From positions 62,401 to 126,400 of the forward strand of contig BAFH01000003.1 in assembly GCA_000296795.1 (NCBI GenBank): a DNA stretch of 64,000 nt. The letters are read 5' to 3'. This DNA comes from Candidatus Jettenia caeni. GTDB lineage: Bacteria > Planctomycetota > Brocadiia > Brocadiales > Brocadiaceae. The position numbers and the translations under genes were made by a program. Position 1 is the first letter of the stretch. Each line of letters begins with the position of its first letter. This document shows, one piece after another, positions 55,108 through 63,245 of this stretch. A model generated the notes under the pieces. It was not told where the DNA came from, did no database searches, and saw only the letters and a program-made list of their open reading frames with translations.

Positions 55108-55938
55108 TTAAACAATCTGACTACTATTTCTCAAGGTGAATAAGGTTATTTCTGGTCGTGCACAGAATCTTATCGGTAAACAAGAAGTTCCAATGCCTTT
55201 ATTTACATACATAATTGTTTTTCCTTCCCGAAACAATCCTGATGCATAGCGGATACAAAATTTAGAAGATGTAACCAGAGACCCATAAAAAGGCAGATTG
55301 ACCTGCCCGCCATGAGTATGGCCTGCTATGACAAAATCAATATCTCTATACTGAATCATTTCCATAATGTCTGGATTATGGGACAATAAGATTTTTGGTT
55401 TATTATCCATGCCCTTCAGGGTAGCTTCTAAATTAACTTTCCCTTCCCATAAATCATCTATACCTGCAATAAAAATATAATCCTTTTTTCTATATAGGGG
55501 GATATGTCTGTTGATTAATACATGGATACCTTCCTTACGGAGTGTATCGAAAGCGCTTCCTTTATTATCATGATTTCCTACTACGGCAAAAATACCTTCT
55601 TTTGCCTGTAATTCTGCCAATTCTTTTGTGACGGGCAGGAGAAAATTATCGGAATTATGGATATAGTCGCCTGTCAAAACAATAATGTCAGGAGCTAATG
55701 CATTTACCTTCCGGACACATCTTCGGATAAATTCCCGGGGAACATATTTGCCATGATGAATATCAGAGAGTTGCGCAATCGTCATTCCCTCAAATCGTTT
55801 TGGCAGGGCATTAATCTTTATGGTGATAGCGTTTATTTCAACCCAGCGAGGTTCTAACAGGCGGCTATAACCCCCAAGGGATGCAGTTACAACTATATGA
55901 CCAAACGCGCTTTGCATGAAAGTACGTCGGGAAATCAT
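55108..55938 (-). CDS. Exported calcineurin-like metallophosphoesterase (YkuE/YaeI type)
   Basis: A 276-residue protein. It starts SRRTFMQSAFGHIVVTA, a twin-arginine-type signal. The two-metal motifs follow in order: QLSDIHHGKY, TGDYIHN, GNHDNKG, and AGHTHGGQ. Family members such as YkuE are exported by Tat and act at the cell envelope, and YaeI/LpxH relatives act on lipid or UDP-lipid phosphates. The actual substrate is unknown. It stands alone on the minus strand. Confidence 0.9.
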   Translation of the reverse strand: MISRRTFMQSAFGHIVVTASLGGYSRLLEPRWVEINAITIKINALPKRFEGMTIAQLSDIHHGKYVPREFIRRCVRKVNALAPDIIVLTGDYIHNSDNFLLPVTKELAELQAKEGIFAVVGNHDNKGSAFDTLRKEGIHVLINRHIPLYRKKDYIFIAGIDDLWEGKVNLEATLKGMDNKPKILLSHNPDIMEMIQYRDIDFVIAGHTHGGQVNLPFYGSLVTSSKFCIRYASGLFREGKTIMYVNKGIGTSCLPIRFCARPEITLFTLRNSSQIV

Positions 55939-56112
55939 TCTTCATCCTCGTTGCATGGATTATATTTGAACATACGTATAGATTAAACTGTACGCTTTGA
56001 ACTGGACTCCGGGATTTACATGCATACAGTGAAACAGAATCATGTGAAATGTTTTAACTCAATCGAAGGTAATCGAAGATCTAATTGAACATATAGGGAG
56101 TTTAATTATGTA

Positions 56113-56157
56113 AGGCGCCCCCTAGAGTTACCTGGCAAGGCTCAAGCTCGCCCTACG
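56113..56157. repeat. Partial copy of the short agggc repeat
   Basis: A ggcgccccc...aaggctcaagctcgccctacg stretch recalls the repeat at 13094-13167. It lies in the 290-base gap 55939-56230, which holds no gene that I can support. Confidence 0.35.
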
Positions 56158-56230
56158 TCACTTCTGTTTTTTCATGAGTGCTACCAGGGATAATCTAATG
56201 TATTTTATCTGTCTTGTATCAAGAAAATCA

Positions 56231-56455
56231 TCATCTTTTAAGATCACAGGGGGATGCACAATCTGCACAAATTCCTTCTTCCCACTCTTCTTTAACAAAT
56301 GATATCCAGTCTTCCGGGGAGTTTCGGCAGGACAAACATATTCCAAGATCACAAAGCCCTTCAACTGCGTTGCTTGCATCATTTATTGCAGCTCCACAGC
56401 ATGCGCATTGCCAGGTAATCATATCACTGCTTATATGGCCACCTACGTCACACAT
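56231..56455 (-). CDS. Small Cys-rich, probably zinc-binding protein
   Basis: A 74-residue protein with ten Cys: CACCGAA, LCDLGICLSCRNSPEDW, and CADCASPCDL at the end, grouped as CxxC-like pairs that would bind zinc or Fe-S. A strong AAAGGAG ribosome site lies seven bases before the ATG. It is the last gene of a minus-strand cluster after CBS, YkgJ and carbonic anhydrase genes, 22 bases beyond the CBS gene. An overlapping frame (56158-56382) is a shadow. No known family. Confidence 0.7.
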   Translation of the reverse strand: MCDVGGHISSDMITWQCACCGAAINDASNAVEGLCDLGICLSCRNSPEDWISFVKEEWEEGICADCASPCDLKR

Positions 56456-56477
56456 TTTGTACTCCTTTTAATTTATG

Positions 56478-56906
56478 TTAAGCGTTAAGCTTTTTTTTGT
56501 TTTGATACTCGTCTATGAAGTATTGTAATACATCAGTCTCAGTAATCAAACCAATTAATTTATTTCTATCTTTTACTACTGGCAGGCATCCTACCTTTTT
56601 ATCGATCATGATCTTTGCAGCTTCTTCGACTGTAGTATCTGGTGAAACAGTAATTACATTCTTTGTCATTACTTCTGAAACCTTAACGGAGTCCAGAAAT
56701 TCCTTATTCTCTCTCCAATTTGTAAGAATAGAAGTTAGCGAAGCACGGTAGAGGTCTCTCTGGGATAAGATGCCTACAATATCTTCTCCTTTCATAACAG
56801 GTAAATGTCTGATTCTTCCCAGATACATGATATCGTTGGCAAAACCAAGTTTTGCGTCAGCATTCAATGTTACCAGTTGTGTTTTCATCATCTCTTTTAC
56901 TAGCAT
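56478..56906 (-). CDS. CBS-domain pair protein
   Basis: A 142-residue protein made of two CBS domains: VKEMMKTQLVTLNADAKLG ... RHLPVMKGEDIVGILSQRDL and VSEVMTKNVITVSPDTTVEE ... CLPVVKDRNKLIGLITETDV. Such pairs bind adenine nucleotides and regulate partners. There is no attached enzyme domain, so it acts in trans. AATGGAGGAG gives a strong ribosome site. Its start lies inside the 3' end of the YkgJ gene (50-base overlap). Confidence 0.93.
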   Translation of the reverse strand: MLVKEMMKTQLVTLNADAKLGFANDIMYLGRIRHLPVMKGEDIVGILSQRDLYRASLTSILTNWRENKEFLDSVKVSEVMTKNVITVSPDTTVEEAAKIMIDKKVGCLPVVKDRNKLIGLITETDVLQYFIDEYQNKKKLNA

Positions 56907-57666
56907 CTTTCTCCTCCATTTCTATGGCATCTTTAAGCCTTATTTCCCATTCTGACCCATAATGATTTTGAAGATTTTTTTGTATCTTCGCTTCCCATCT
57001 ATCATATGCTTGTCTTATTGTAGTAATTGGCTGATGTTTTTCTGATATATAGAGAACTTTATGTACTTGTTTTGGAAGAGGAATCAGGATATAGTCTTGT
57101 TCTTTTTTCCCTTCACATATGGTTACACAATGAGTATCTTGTGCTTTTAATATTGTTTTTCTTGCAGTCATAGCATCCTCACTGAGAAATATATTTCGCA
57201 TTGCTTCTGCCCGGTCTTGAATTGCATAAAAGGCCTGCCACTCTCTCTTGTATACAAGTTTCTTGTATGTACGGGAAGCCGTATATTCGTTAAAGATACA
57301 TGGGCCGCTAATCTTGTGATATACGGATTCTCCTGCCATGTCCGGATATCCCATACATTGGCTAGGCCTGGATTTATAAATACTGCAGCGTAAGTCCATT
57401 TTTAGATTGGCATCCGGCGATGCCTTTGAGATCGTAAAATCCAGAAATTTGCATGAGTCATATAATTCGTTTTTATATCCTTTGCTCATTACTAATAATT
57501 TAACATATGGTGAACCCGTACCCTTTCTCCATAGTGATTTGAAAAAACCGATATGTCCGTTATTGGGCGGAATGACGCAGGTAAAGCAGCACATTCCATC
57601 TGAGCACTCGCTTTCCACAAAGGTCATAGTACAGGAATTTCCGTGTGTTGTGCAATTATTATTCAT
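56857..57666 (-). CDS. YkgJ-family Cys-cluster protein
   Basis: A 269-residue protein with the CxxxCxxC-like cluster of the YkgJ/UPF0153 family, CSDGMCCFTCVIPP, then DLRCSIYKSRPSQCMGYP and GPCIF, which together would bind zinc or an Fe-S cluster. The C-terminal 120 residues are less conserved and charged. The ATG at 57666 is chosen after AAGG, rather than a TTG that would overlap the carbonic anhydrase gene. The function is unknown. It lies between carbonic anhydrase and CBS genes. Confidence 0.8.
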   Translation of the reverse strand: MNNNCTTHGNSCTMTFVESECSDGMCCFTCVIPPNNGHIGFFKSLWRKGTGSPYVKLLVMSKGYKNELYDSCKFLDFTISKASPDANLKMDLRCSIYKSRPSQCMGYPDMAGESVYHKISGPCIFNEYTASRTYKKLVYKREWQAFYAIQDRAEAMRNIFLSEDAMTARKTILKAQDTHCVTICEGKKEQDYILIPLPKQVHKVLYISEKHQPITTIRQAYDRWEAKIQKNLQNHYGSEWEIRLKDAIEMEEKDASKRDDENTTGNIEC

Positions 57667-57679
57667 ACGAGCCTTATAT

Positions 57680-58471
57680 TCAGGATTCAATGCGTGTTAC
57701 TTTTTCCTCAATCAATTGACAAACCAGCTTGTATCCTTCGCTCGATTCATTATAGCTAGGTATCCTCTTAATGATTTTCCTGGCCATTTCCTGGAGTTCT
57801 CCCGTGTTAAAAACACCATTAATATTAGTAATCAGGATTCTTCCCAGTTCTTTTGAGTAGGCGCCCACAAAATCATAAATCCCCCCAATAATAGTCAATT
57901 TGTTCTCTTTTACCCTATTACCATAATATTTTAATGCCTTTTCTACTTGATAATCTACATTTATTTGACTCAGATAAGCAAGCTCTTTCTTCTCATTCCT
58001 GATTTTTTCTAGTTGTGGTATTCCTCTTTCAATAGGGATTGTCAAGGGAAGCATTTCGCTTTTTACCTCATGACTAATTTTTGAATAATCTGTTTTTATG
58101 AGTTTATCAAAAGATTTTGCCAGATTAACAATTTCTTCGGATTGTGTTATGCAGGCATGTGTGGCAAACTTTACGGCGCCACAATCCGTATGACCAAGGA
58201 CAAGCATAACAGGGGTATTAAGGACGAGAATTGAATACTCTATAGACCCTCTATTGATGGCTACCTGATTGCCGGCATTTCGAATGATAAATACTTTATT
58301 GAAAATATCTATTCCCAGAATCTCACCCTGTACCCGGGAATCAGCACAGGTAAGCAAGGTAATATACGGATTTTGATGTGTTGCATATGCCAGAAATTTT
58401 GTCTCATCTGTCTTTTTAACAAAGGCCTCGTTATGGACTAGCAAGTGCCGAAAAATATTTCCAACTTCCAT
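57680..58471 (-). CDS. Beta-carbonic anhydrase
   Basis: Interconverts CO2 and bicarbonate. Zinc ligands and catalytic residues are visible: LLTCADSRVQGE (Cys and the Asp-Arg dyad) and GHTDCGAVKFA (His and Cys). RNAGNQVAINRGSIEYSILV and the late GGIYDFVGA are also typical. At 263 residues it is longer than many (about 200), with an extra helical stretch at 120-185. TAAGGAGG precedes the ATG. It heads an operon with YkgJ, CBS and Cys-rich genes, and glnA lies upstream on the same strand. Confidence 0.93.
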   Translation of the reverse strand: MEVGNIFRHLLVHNEAFVKKTDETKFLAYATHQNPYITLLTCADSRVQGEILGIDIFNKVFIIRNAGNQVAINRGSIEYSILVLNTPVMLVLGHTDCGAVKFATHACITQSEEIVNLAKSFDKLIKTDYSKISHEVKSEMLPLTIPIERGIPQLEKIRNEKKELAYLSQINVDYQVEKALKYYGNRVKENKLTIIGGIYDFVGAYSKELGRILITNINGVFNTGELQEMARKIIKRIPSYNESSEGYKLVCQLIEEKVTRIES

Positions 58472-58645
58472 ACATCCTCCTTAATATATTTAAACTTTTT
58501 ATATATAGTAAAGTTTCTCATCTTAACCACATTATGGTTCTACAAAATAGAGAAAACTTTATCCCTCTAATGAGCGGTTTTTAAAATACCATATCTAAAG
58601 TTAAAAGGATGTAGAGCTGGATAGATGTTTTGTTCCGGTTCTCTG

Positions 58646-59992
58646 TTACGTTGTCTCGAAATATTTTTTATGTTCCCATTCTGTTACCTGTATTCTGTAT
58701 TCATCCCATTCAGCTATTTTTGAATGTATATAAATTTGGTACGTGTGTGTGCCCAAGGTTTGTTCCATCAATTTACTTTTTTTCAACTCTTCGATTGCTT
58801 CTCCTAAAGAGCCGGGTAAGGTAGCAATATTTCTGTACGCTAACTCATCCTTATTAAATTCATATACATTTTCTTCTACAGGATTAGGGGGTGTCATACC
58901 TTTTCGAATCCCATCGAGTCCTGATTCCAGCATAACTGCAAGGGTAAGGTAAGGGTTATTGCTGGGGTCTGGACATCTTAATTCTACTCTGGTCGCTTGC
59001 TCTCTTCCGGGAGAATATCTTGGAATCCGTATCAGGGCAGATCGATTCTTTTGTCCCCAACAAATATATACGGGAGCTTCATATCCCGGTACCAATCTCT
59101 TATAAGAATTTACTGTCGGAGATAGAATAGCACTCATTGCCCTTACATGCTGTAGCTGTCCTGCAACAAATTGTTTTGCTACCTTACTCAGTTTATATTC
59201 ATCCTTTTCATCGAAAAAGATATTCTTTCGTGTATTGAGATCAAAGAAGCTCTGATGGCAATGCATCCCACTGCCACATACCCCAAAAATTGGTTTTGGC
59301 ATGAAAGTAGCATATAAATCATGTTTATGCGCAATAGACTTTACCACCTGTTTAAAGGTTAATGCATTTTCCGCCGTCTTCAATGCTTCTGCGTATTTAA
59401 AATCAATCTCATGCTGGCCAGGAGCTACCTCATGATGGCTCATTTCAACGTTAAGTCCCATTTTCTCTAACGTGAAAATAATATCTCTCCTTACATTCCC
59501 GGCAAGGTCTCTTGGTGAGAAATCGAAATAACTTCCTACATCATGCGGGGTAGGCTCTACTTGTCCATTGCTTTTTGGTTTGAACAAGAAAAATTCTAAT
59601 TCAGGTCCTACGTTATATCCAAAGTTCATGGCCTCAGCATTTTTAATTGCTCTTTTTAGGATATATCGAGGGTCACCCTCAAAAGGGGATCCATCAGGCA
59701 TGTATACATCGCAGAATAATCTGGCGGTTGCTTCTTCTGTTTCCCAGGGAAGCAGTGCATAGGTATTTGTATCGGGTTTTAAAAACATATCGCTTTCGCA
59801 AATCCTTGTGAAACCATCAATTGAAGAGCCATCAAACCAAATACCTTTCTCTAAGGATTCCGGGAATTTTTCTACCGGTATAATAACGGCTTTGATATTT
59901 CCATTGATATCTGTGAACTGCAACTGGATAAATTTCACATTGTCTTCTTTTGCGCGATTGATTATTGCTAAATCTGCATGCTCGCTAGTCAT
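58646..59992 (-). CDS. glnA: Glutamine synthetase type I
   Basis: Condenses glutamate and ammonium to glutamine with ATP. WFDGSSIDGF, GPELEFFLF, MSHHEVAPGQHEIDF, GSGMHCHQS and NRSALIRIPRYS are GSI active-site motifs. The 448-residue length and the lack of the adenylylation-loop Tyr motif near the C-terminus (the region reads NVYEFNKDEL) place it in the GSI-alpha type, not controlled by adenylylation. The PII protein of the window is 24 kb away. The start follows GAAAGGTGAG. Confidence 0.97.
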   Translation of the reverse strand: MTSEHADLAIINRAKEDNVKFIQLQFTDINGNIKAVIIPVEKFPESLEKGIWFDGSSIDGFTRICESDMFLKPDTNTYALLPWETEEATARLFCDVYMPDGSPFEGDPRYILKRAIKNAEAMNFGYNVGPELEFFLFKPKSNGQVEPTPHDVGSYFDFSPRDLAGNVRRDIIFTLEKMGLNVEMSHHEVAPGQHEIDFKYAEALKTAENALTFKQVVKSIAHKHDLYATFMPKPIFGVCGSGMHCHQSFFDLNTRKNIFFDEKDEYKLSKVAKQFVAGQLQHVRAMSAILSPTVNSYKRLVPGYEAPVYICWGQKNRSALIRIPRYSPGREQATRVELRCPDPSNNPYLTLAVMLESGLDGIRKGMTPPNPVEENVYEFNKDELAYRNIATLPGSLGEAIEELKKSKLMEQTLGTHTYQIYIHSKIAEWDEYRIQVTEWEHKKYFETT

Positions 59993-60300
59993 GTAAATCT
60001 CACCTTTCTATACATTATTCATTATTTATCTAAAAAATAGCTTATAGCATGGTCTGTATATCATCCTCATTAAAATAATAAGATGATTATCAGTATCTAT
60101 GAATATAACCTATGATGCTAGATACCACTACTATGGCATGATTATTGTAGAGTTGTTTAAACTTAACCCATAGTGTAAGATCCATTGAATTTATTAAAAA
60201 AATATACTGCAACCAGGGTATTTTCTTTTCTACAAAAAAGTTTGTTAATTCTAATCATATTATTGTAAAAAAACAAGTAATTTATGATCAACTGGTATTG
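59993..60300. other. Divergent gap between glnA and MOSC gene
   Basis: AT-rich sequence with no gene. It must hold the glnA promoter, but I found no convincing sigma54 site: the best TTGCA-like match lacks the GG at -24. There are no clear repeats or riboswitch. Confidence 0.5.
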
Positions 60301-60309
60301 GGTTCCTGC

Positions 60310-60338
60310 TTGACACTCTAAACGTATCGTGCTAAACT
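60310..60338 (+). promoter_or_regulatory. Sigma70-type promoter for MOSC-mogA
   Basis: Consensus TTGACA (60310-60315), 17 bases, TAAACT (60333-60338). Transcription would start near 60345, about 85 bases before the MOSC gene. Confidence 0.55.
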
Positions 60339-60428
60339 TCAGTTTACGTTATAATTTAGTATTCAGAATACTACATCTTTTACTCAGAGAATTTAAGGTA
60401 AGAATAAAATATTTCTATTGAGAAGATT

Positions 60429-60884
60429 ATGGGGAAAATTATTGCAGTTTGTATAAGCGAAAAGAAGGGCACCCAAAAAAGGGATATCCGCTCATGTAAA
60501 CTTATTGAACAGTTTGGTCTGGAAGGAGATGCCCATGCTGGAAAATGGCATCGCCAGGTAAGTTTACTGGCAAAAGAAAGCGCAAATAGTATGCGCGAGA
60601 AAGGATTGAATATCAAAGATGGTGATTTTGGAGAAAACATTGTAACAGAGGGTATCGAACTAAAATCCCTTCCTATAGGGACTTTGTTAAAAATTGGCGA
60701 AGGTATACTTATTCGGGTGACTCAGATTGGCAAATTATGCCATGATCGTTGCGCTATTTACTACAAGGCTGGTGATTGTATTATGCCAAGAGAAGGCATT
60801 TTTGCTGAAATTATTACCGGGGGCACTATTAAAGTAAACGATGAAATTACCGTACTTGAGAAGGATGCAGCAATAAAGATATGA
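60429..60884 (+). CDS. MOSC domain protein
   Basis: A 151-residue MOSC domain, the C-terminal module of Mo-cofactor sulfurases and of YiiM-like proteins. GLEGDAHAGKWHRQVSLLAKE, GDFGENIVTEG and QIGKLCHDRCAIYYKAGDC carry the conserved His and Cys residues; the Cys in GKLCHDRC is the expected sulfur carrier. It overlaps mogA by four bases (ATGA). Stand-alone MOSC beside mogA is common and points to molybdenum cofactor maturation. Confidence 0.92.
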   Translation: MGKIIAVCISEKKGTQKRDIRSCKLIEQFGLEGDAHAGKWHRQVSLLAKESANSMREKGLNIKDGDFGENIVTEGIELKSLPIGTLLKIGEGILIRVTQIGKLCHDRCAIYYKAGDCIMPREGIFAEIITGGTIKVNDEITVLEKDAAIKI

Positions 60885-61378
60885 TTCAGGCAGCTATCTT
60901 GACATTAAGTGATAAGGGGTTCAGAGGAGAGCGAGAGGACAAGAGCGGTGAGGTTATTCGTAATATGCTCATGGGTATTGATGCTGTTGTTGCCGCCTAT
61001 GAGATTATTCCTGACGAGAAGGAACTTATTACAAAAAAACTCCTCGAATTTGCTGAAAAATCCGATCTCATTATCACTACAGGTGGCACCGGTGTGGGAC
61101 CCAGAGACGTTACACCTGAGGCAACACGGGCAATCATAGAAAAGGAGTTACCAGGTTTTGCTGAAGCTATGCGAATGGAAGGACTCAGGCATACTCCCAG
61201 GGCTATGGGTTCAAGGGCTATTGCCGGAATTTATAAACAGACACTTATTATTAATCTTCCCGGCAGTCCTAAAGGTGTAGCTGAAAACCTGGCCGTTGTT
61301 TTACCTGTTATTCAACATACCATTGGTCTTATCAAAGGCAATGTCAGCGATTGCGCAAAAGACCGCGAGAAGCACTAA
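60881..61378 (+). CDS. mogA: Molybdopterin adenylyltransferase
   Basis: Adenylylates molybdopterin before molybdenum insertion. AILTLSDKGFRGEREDKSG at the N-terminus, the TTGGTGVGPRDVTPEAT loop that binds the pterin phosphate, and NLPGSPKGVAENL are MogA/MoaB signatures. The length of 165 residues fits. MoaB-type annotation is possible because the two are hard to separate. It is translationally coupled to the MOSC gene. Confidence 0.92.
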   Translation: MIQAAILTLSDKGFRGEREDKSGEVIRNMLMGIDAVVAAYEIIPDEKELITKKLLEFAEKSDLIITTGGTGVGPRDVTPEATRAIIEKELPGFAEAMRMEGLRHTPRAMGSRAIAGIYKQTLIINLPGSPKGVAENLAVVLPVIQHTIGLIKGNVSDCAKDREKH

Positions 61379-61491
61379 CAATTAAGATATATTCTCAGAA
61401 TAAATAATAGTATCAGTATCATTCCTGGGGGCAACAGTCCAAATCAATCCTATTTCCTCTTTCAAAACATCATTATCCACATGTTTTCTTT

Positions 61492-61521
61492 ATAAGGGAA
61501 ATAAGATCATTTCCCTCTTAT
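61492..61521. repeat. Hairpin in gap after mogA
   Basis: ataagggaaat and its inverse (one bulge) with a six-base loop. There is no strong T-run, so a terminator role for mogA is uncertain. The rest of the gap 61379-61743 has no gene that I can support. Confidence 0.4.
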
Positions 61522-61743
61522 GAACACAATACTATCAATTTAGGAAAGCTAAAGCCTAAAAGGCTGGCATAAGATAGCTTGGGACGAATAGTTCTCATGA
61601 TTTTCATGGATTTATATTGACTTGAAATCTTATTTGGCTTACCTTCTGTGGATAGTCTCAAATTAAAAGCATATCGGCTGTGATTAAAATTAAAGTATTA
61701 TAGTCTTGGTTTGAGGCACAATTTTATAAAGGAGGAGCAATTC

Positions 61744-62076
61744 ATGAAGAAATTGATTGTGTTGGTGGTTTTGTGTTTGTTTATATGTGGCCTTACAAAG
61801 GTAACGATCGCAGGCGATATTTATGGGTATGTATACGATACTAATGATAAAGCTATACCTGGTGTTGAAATATCTACAAAAGACAATCATAACGTTTATA
61901 GTAAAGAAACATCCGGTAGTGGTCTTTATTATCTTTCTTTAAAGGTAGGAGCTTATACAATCAAATATAAAAAAGAAGGTTATCAAACTCAAATGAATGA
62001 TATAAGTTTACTAAAGAATGAAAAAAAATGCTTAGAAATGGTTGTTATGGTGGCAAACCCTATTCCGGCTGACTAA
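61744..62076 (+). CDS. Exported carboxypeptidase-regulatory-like domain protein
   Basis: A 110-residue precursor. AAAGGAGGAG precedes the ATG at 61744, which opens a signal peptide (MKKLIVLVVLCLFICGLTKV...IAG). The mature part is one Ig-like carboxypeptidase-regulatory fold: GDIYGYVYDTNDKAIPGVEI, SGLYYLSLKVGAYTIKYKKE. Such domains are structural or bind ligands at the cell surface. It stands alone. The function is unknown. Confidence 0.85.
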   Translation: MKKLIVLVVLCLFICGLTKVTIAGDIYGYVYDTNDKAIPGVEISTKDNHNVYSKETSGSGLYYLSLKVGAYTIKYKKEGYQTQMNDISLLKNEKKCLEMVVMVANPIPAD

Positions 62077-62370
62077 ATTTTGTAAGTAATCGTAAAAGGG
62101 ATAGGGTAGTTCCTGAGAATTGTAACCTTGAAGCCTCCCTGATAATTTTACTTAGGACGTTAACGTACGCAACATGGCAAAACCGCCAAATAATGAACAT
62201 GTTGCAAAGCAAAAGCAATTCAAGGGTAAGATATCAGGTAATGTTAGATAGACTTTAACCCTCAAATATTATTTGACTTATCGAATATTTTTGATTAAAG
62301 TATTAAAAATTTAATCTACTTTAATCCATATCACAAAATATGTTATTCAGGATAGGAAAATTAAAAATAT

Positions 62371-63219
62371 TTGGATAATCTCGCAGTTAGGACAGAAGGG
62401 CTTACAAAGATTTACAGGGATTTCTGGAGACGTAAAAGTACCTTAGCCCTGACGGATCTCAATCTCAATATTGAACGTGGAGAGATATTTGGTCTGCTCG
62501 GTCCTAACGGATCGGGCAAAACGACTACAGTAAAATTATTACTTGGTCTTCTGTTTCCCACCTCTGGTAAATCCTGGTTATTAGGATACCCTTCAAGCGA
62601 TTTAAAGATTAAAAGCAAGATAGGGTTTTTACCGGAGGAGTCTTATTTATATAAATTTCTTAATGCAGAAGAAATTTTAGATTTTTACGGAAAACTTTTT
62701 AGTATTCCAAGAAGAGAAAGAAGAGGACGGATTGATAAGCTAATTCACGATGTAGGACTATGGCTGCATCGGAAACGTCCATTAAGCCAATATTCAAAAG
62801 GTATGCTCCGGAGAATTGGACTGGCGCAATCCATGATAAACAACCCGGAGTTGATACTATTGGATGAACCTACAAGTGGGTTAGATCCTATTGGTAGTTA
62901 TGAGATTAAGAATCTCATCCTGGAATTTAAAAAACAGGGGAAGACAGTTGTTCTTAGTTCCCATCTTCTGGCTGATGTTCAGGATATTTGTAACCGAATT
63001 GCTATTCTGAGTAAAGGTATTTTGCAAGTAACAGGTAGTGTTCGGGAATTACTTTCTCAGAAAGATGTTATACAATTTCTGGTAAGGAATCTCTCACAGG
63101 GCGATATTCAGGCAATAGAGAATTTTATTAAGAATAAAAACGGTAGTGTACTCTCTATCGGTCACCCGTCCTCAACTTTGGAAGAGTTATTTGTAAAGAC
63201 CATACAAAACCAGTCATAA
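62371..63219 (+). CDS. ABC-2 type transporter ATP-binding protein
   Basis: A 282-residue ATPase. Walker A LLGPNGSGKTTTVKLLL, Q-loop region GFLPEESYLYK, signature SQYSKGMLRRIGLAQ, Walker B LILLDEPTSGLDP and the H-loop SSHLL are complete. The start is taken as TTG at 62371, because no ATG lies before the conserved VRTEGLTKIY. The C-terminal 70 residues are the domain usual in ABC-2 exporters. Its permease partner begins 27 bases downstream. The substrate is unknown. Confidence 0.93.
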   Translation: MDNLAVRTEGLTKIYRDFWRRKSTLALTDLNLNIERGEIFGLLGPNGSGKTTTVKLLLGLLFPTSGKSWLLGYPSSDLKIKSKIGFLPEESYLYKFLNAEEILDFYGKLFSIPRRERRGRIDKLIHDVGLWLHRKRPLSQYSKGMLRRIGLAQSMINNPELILLDEPTSGLDPIGSYEIKNLILEFKKQGKTVVLSSHLLADVQDICNRIAILSKGILQVTGSVRELLSQKDVIQFLVRNLSQGDIQAIENFIKNKNGSVLSIGHPSSTLEELFVKTIQNQS

Positions 63220-63245
63220 TATAGTTCTTTATATAGTTCTTTCGC

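Noticed and set aside
56158-56382. 74-codon frame overlapping the Cys-rich gene
   Set aside because: It has a plausible-looking tail, but the overlapping frame has a strong ribosome site, patterned Cys pairs and fits the operon spacing. Both cannot be main products.
60200-60240. Sigma54 promoter for glnA
   Set aside because: A TTGCA-like -12 word is present on the minus strand but the invariant GG at -24 is missing.
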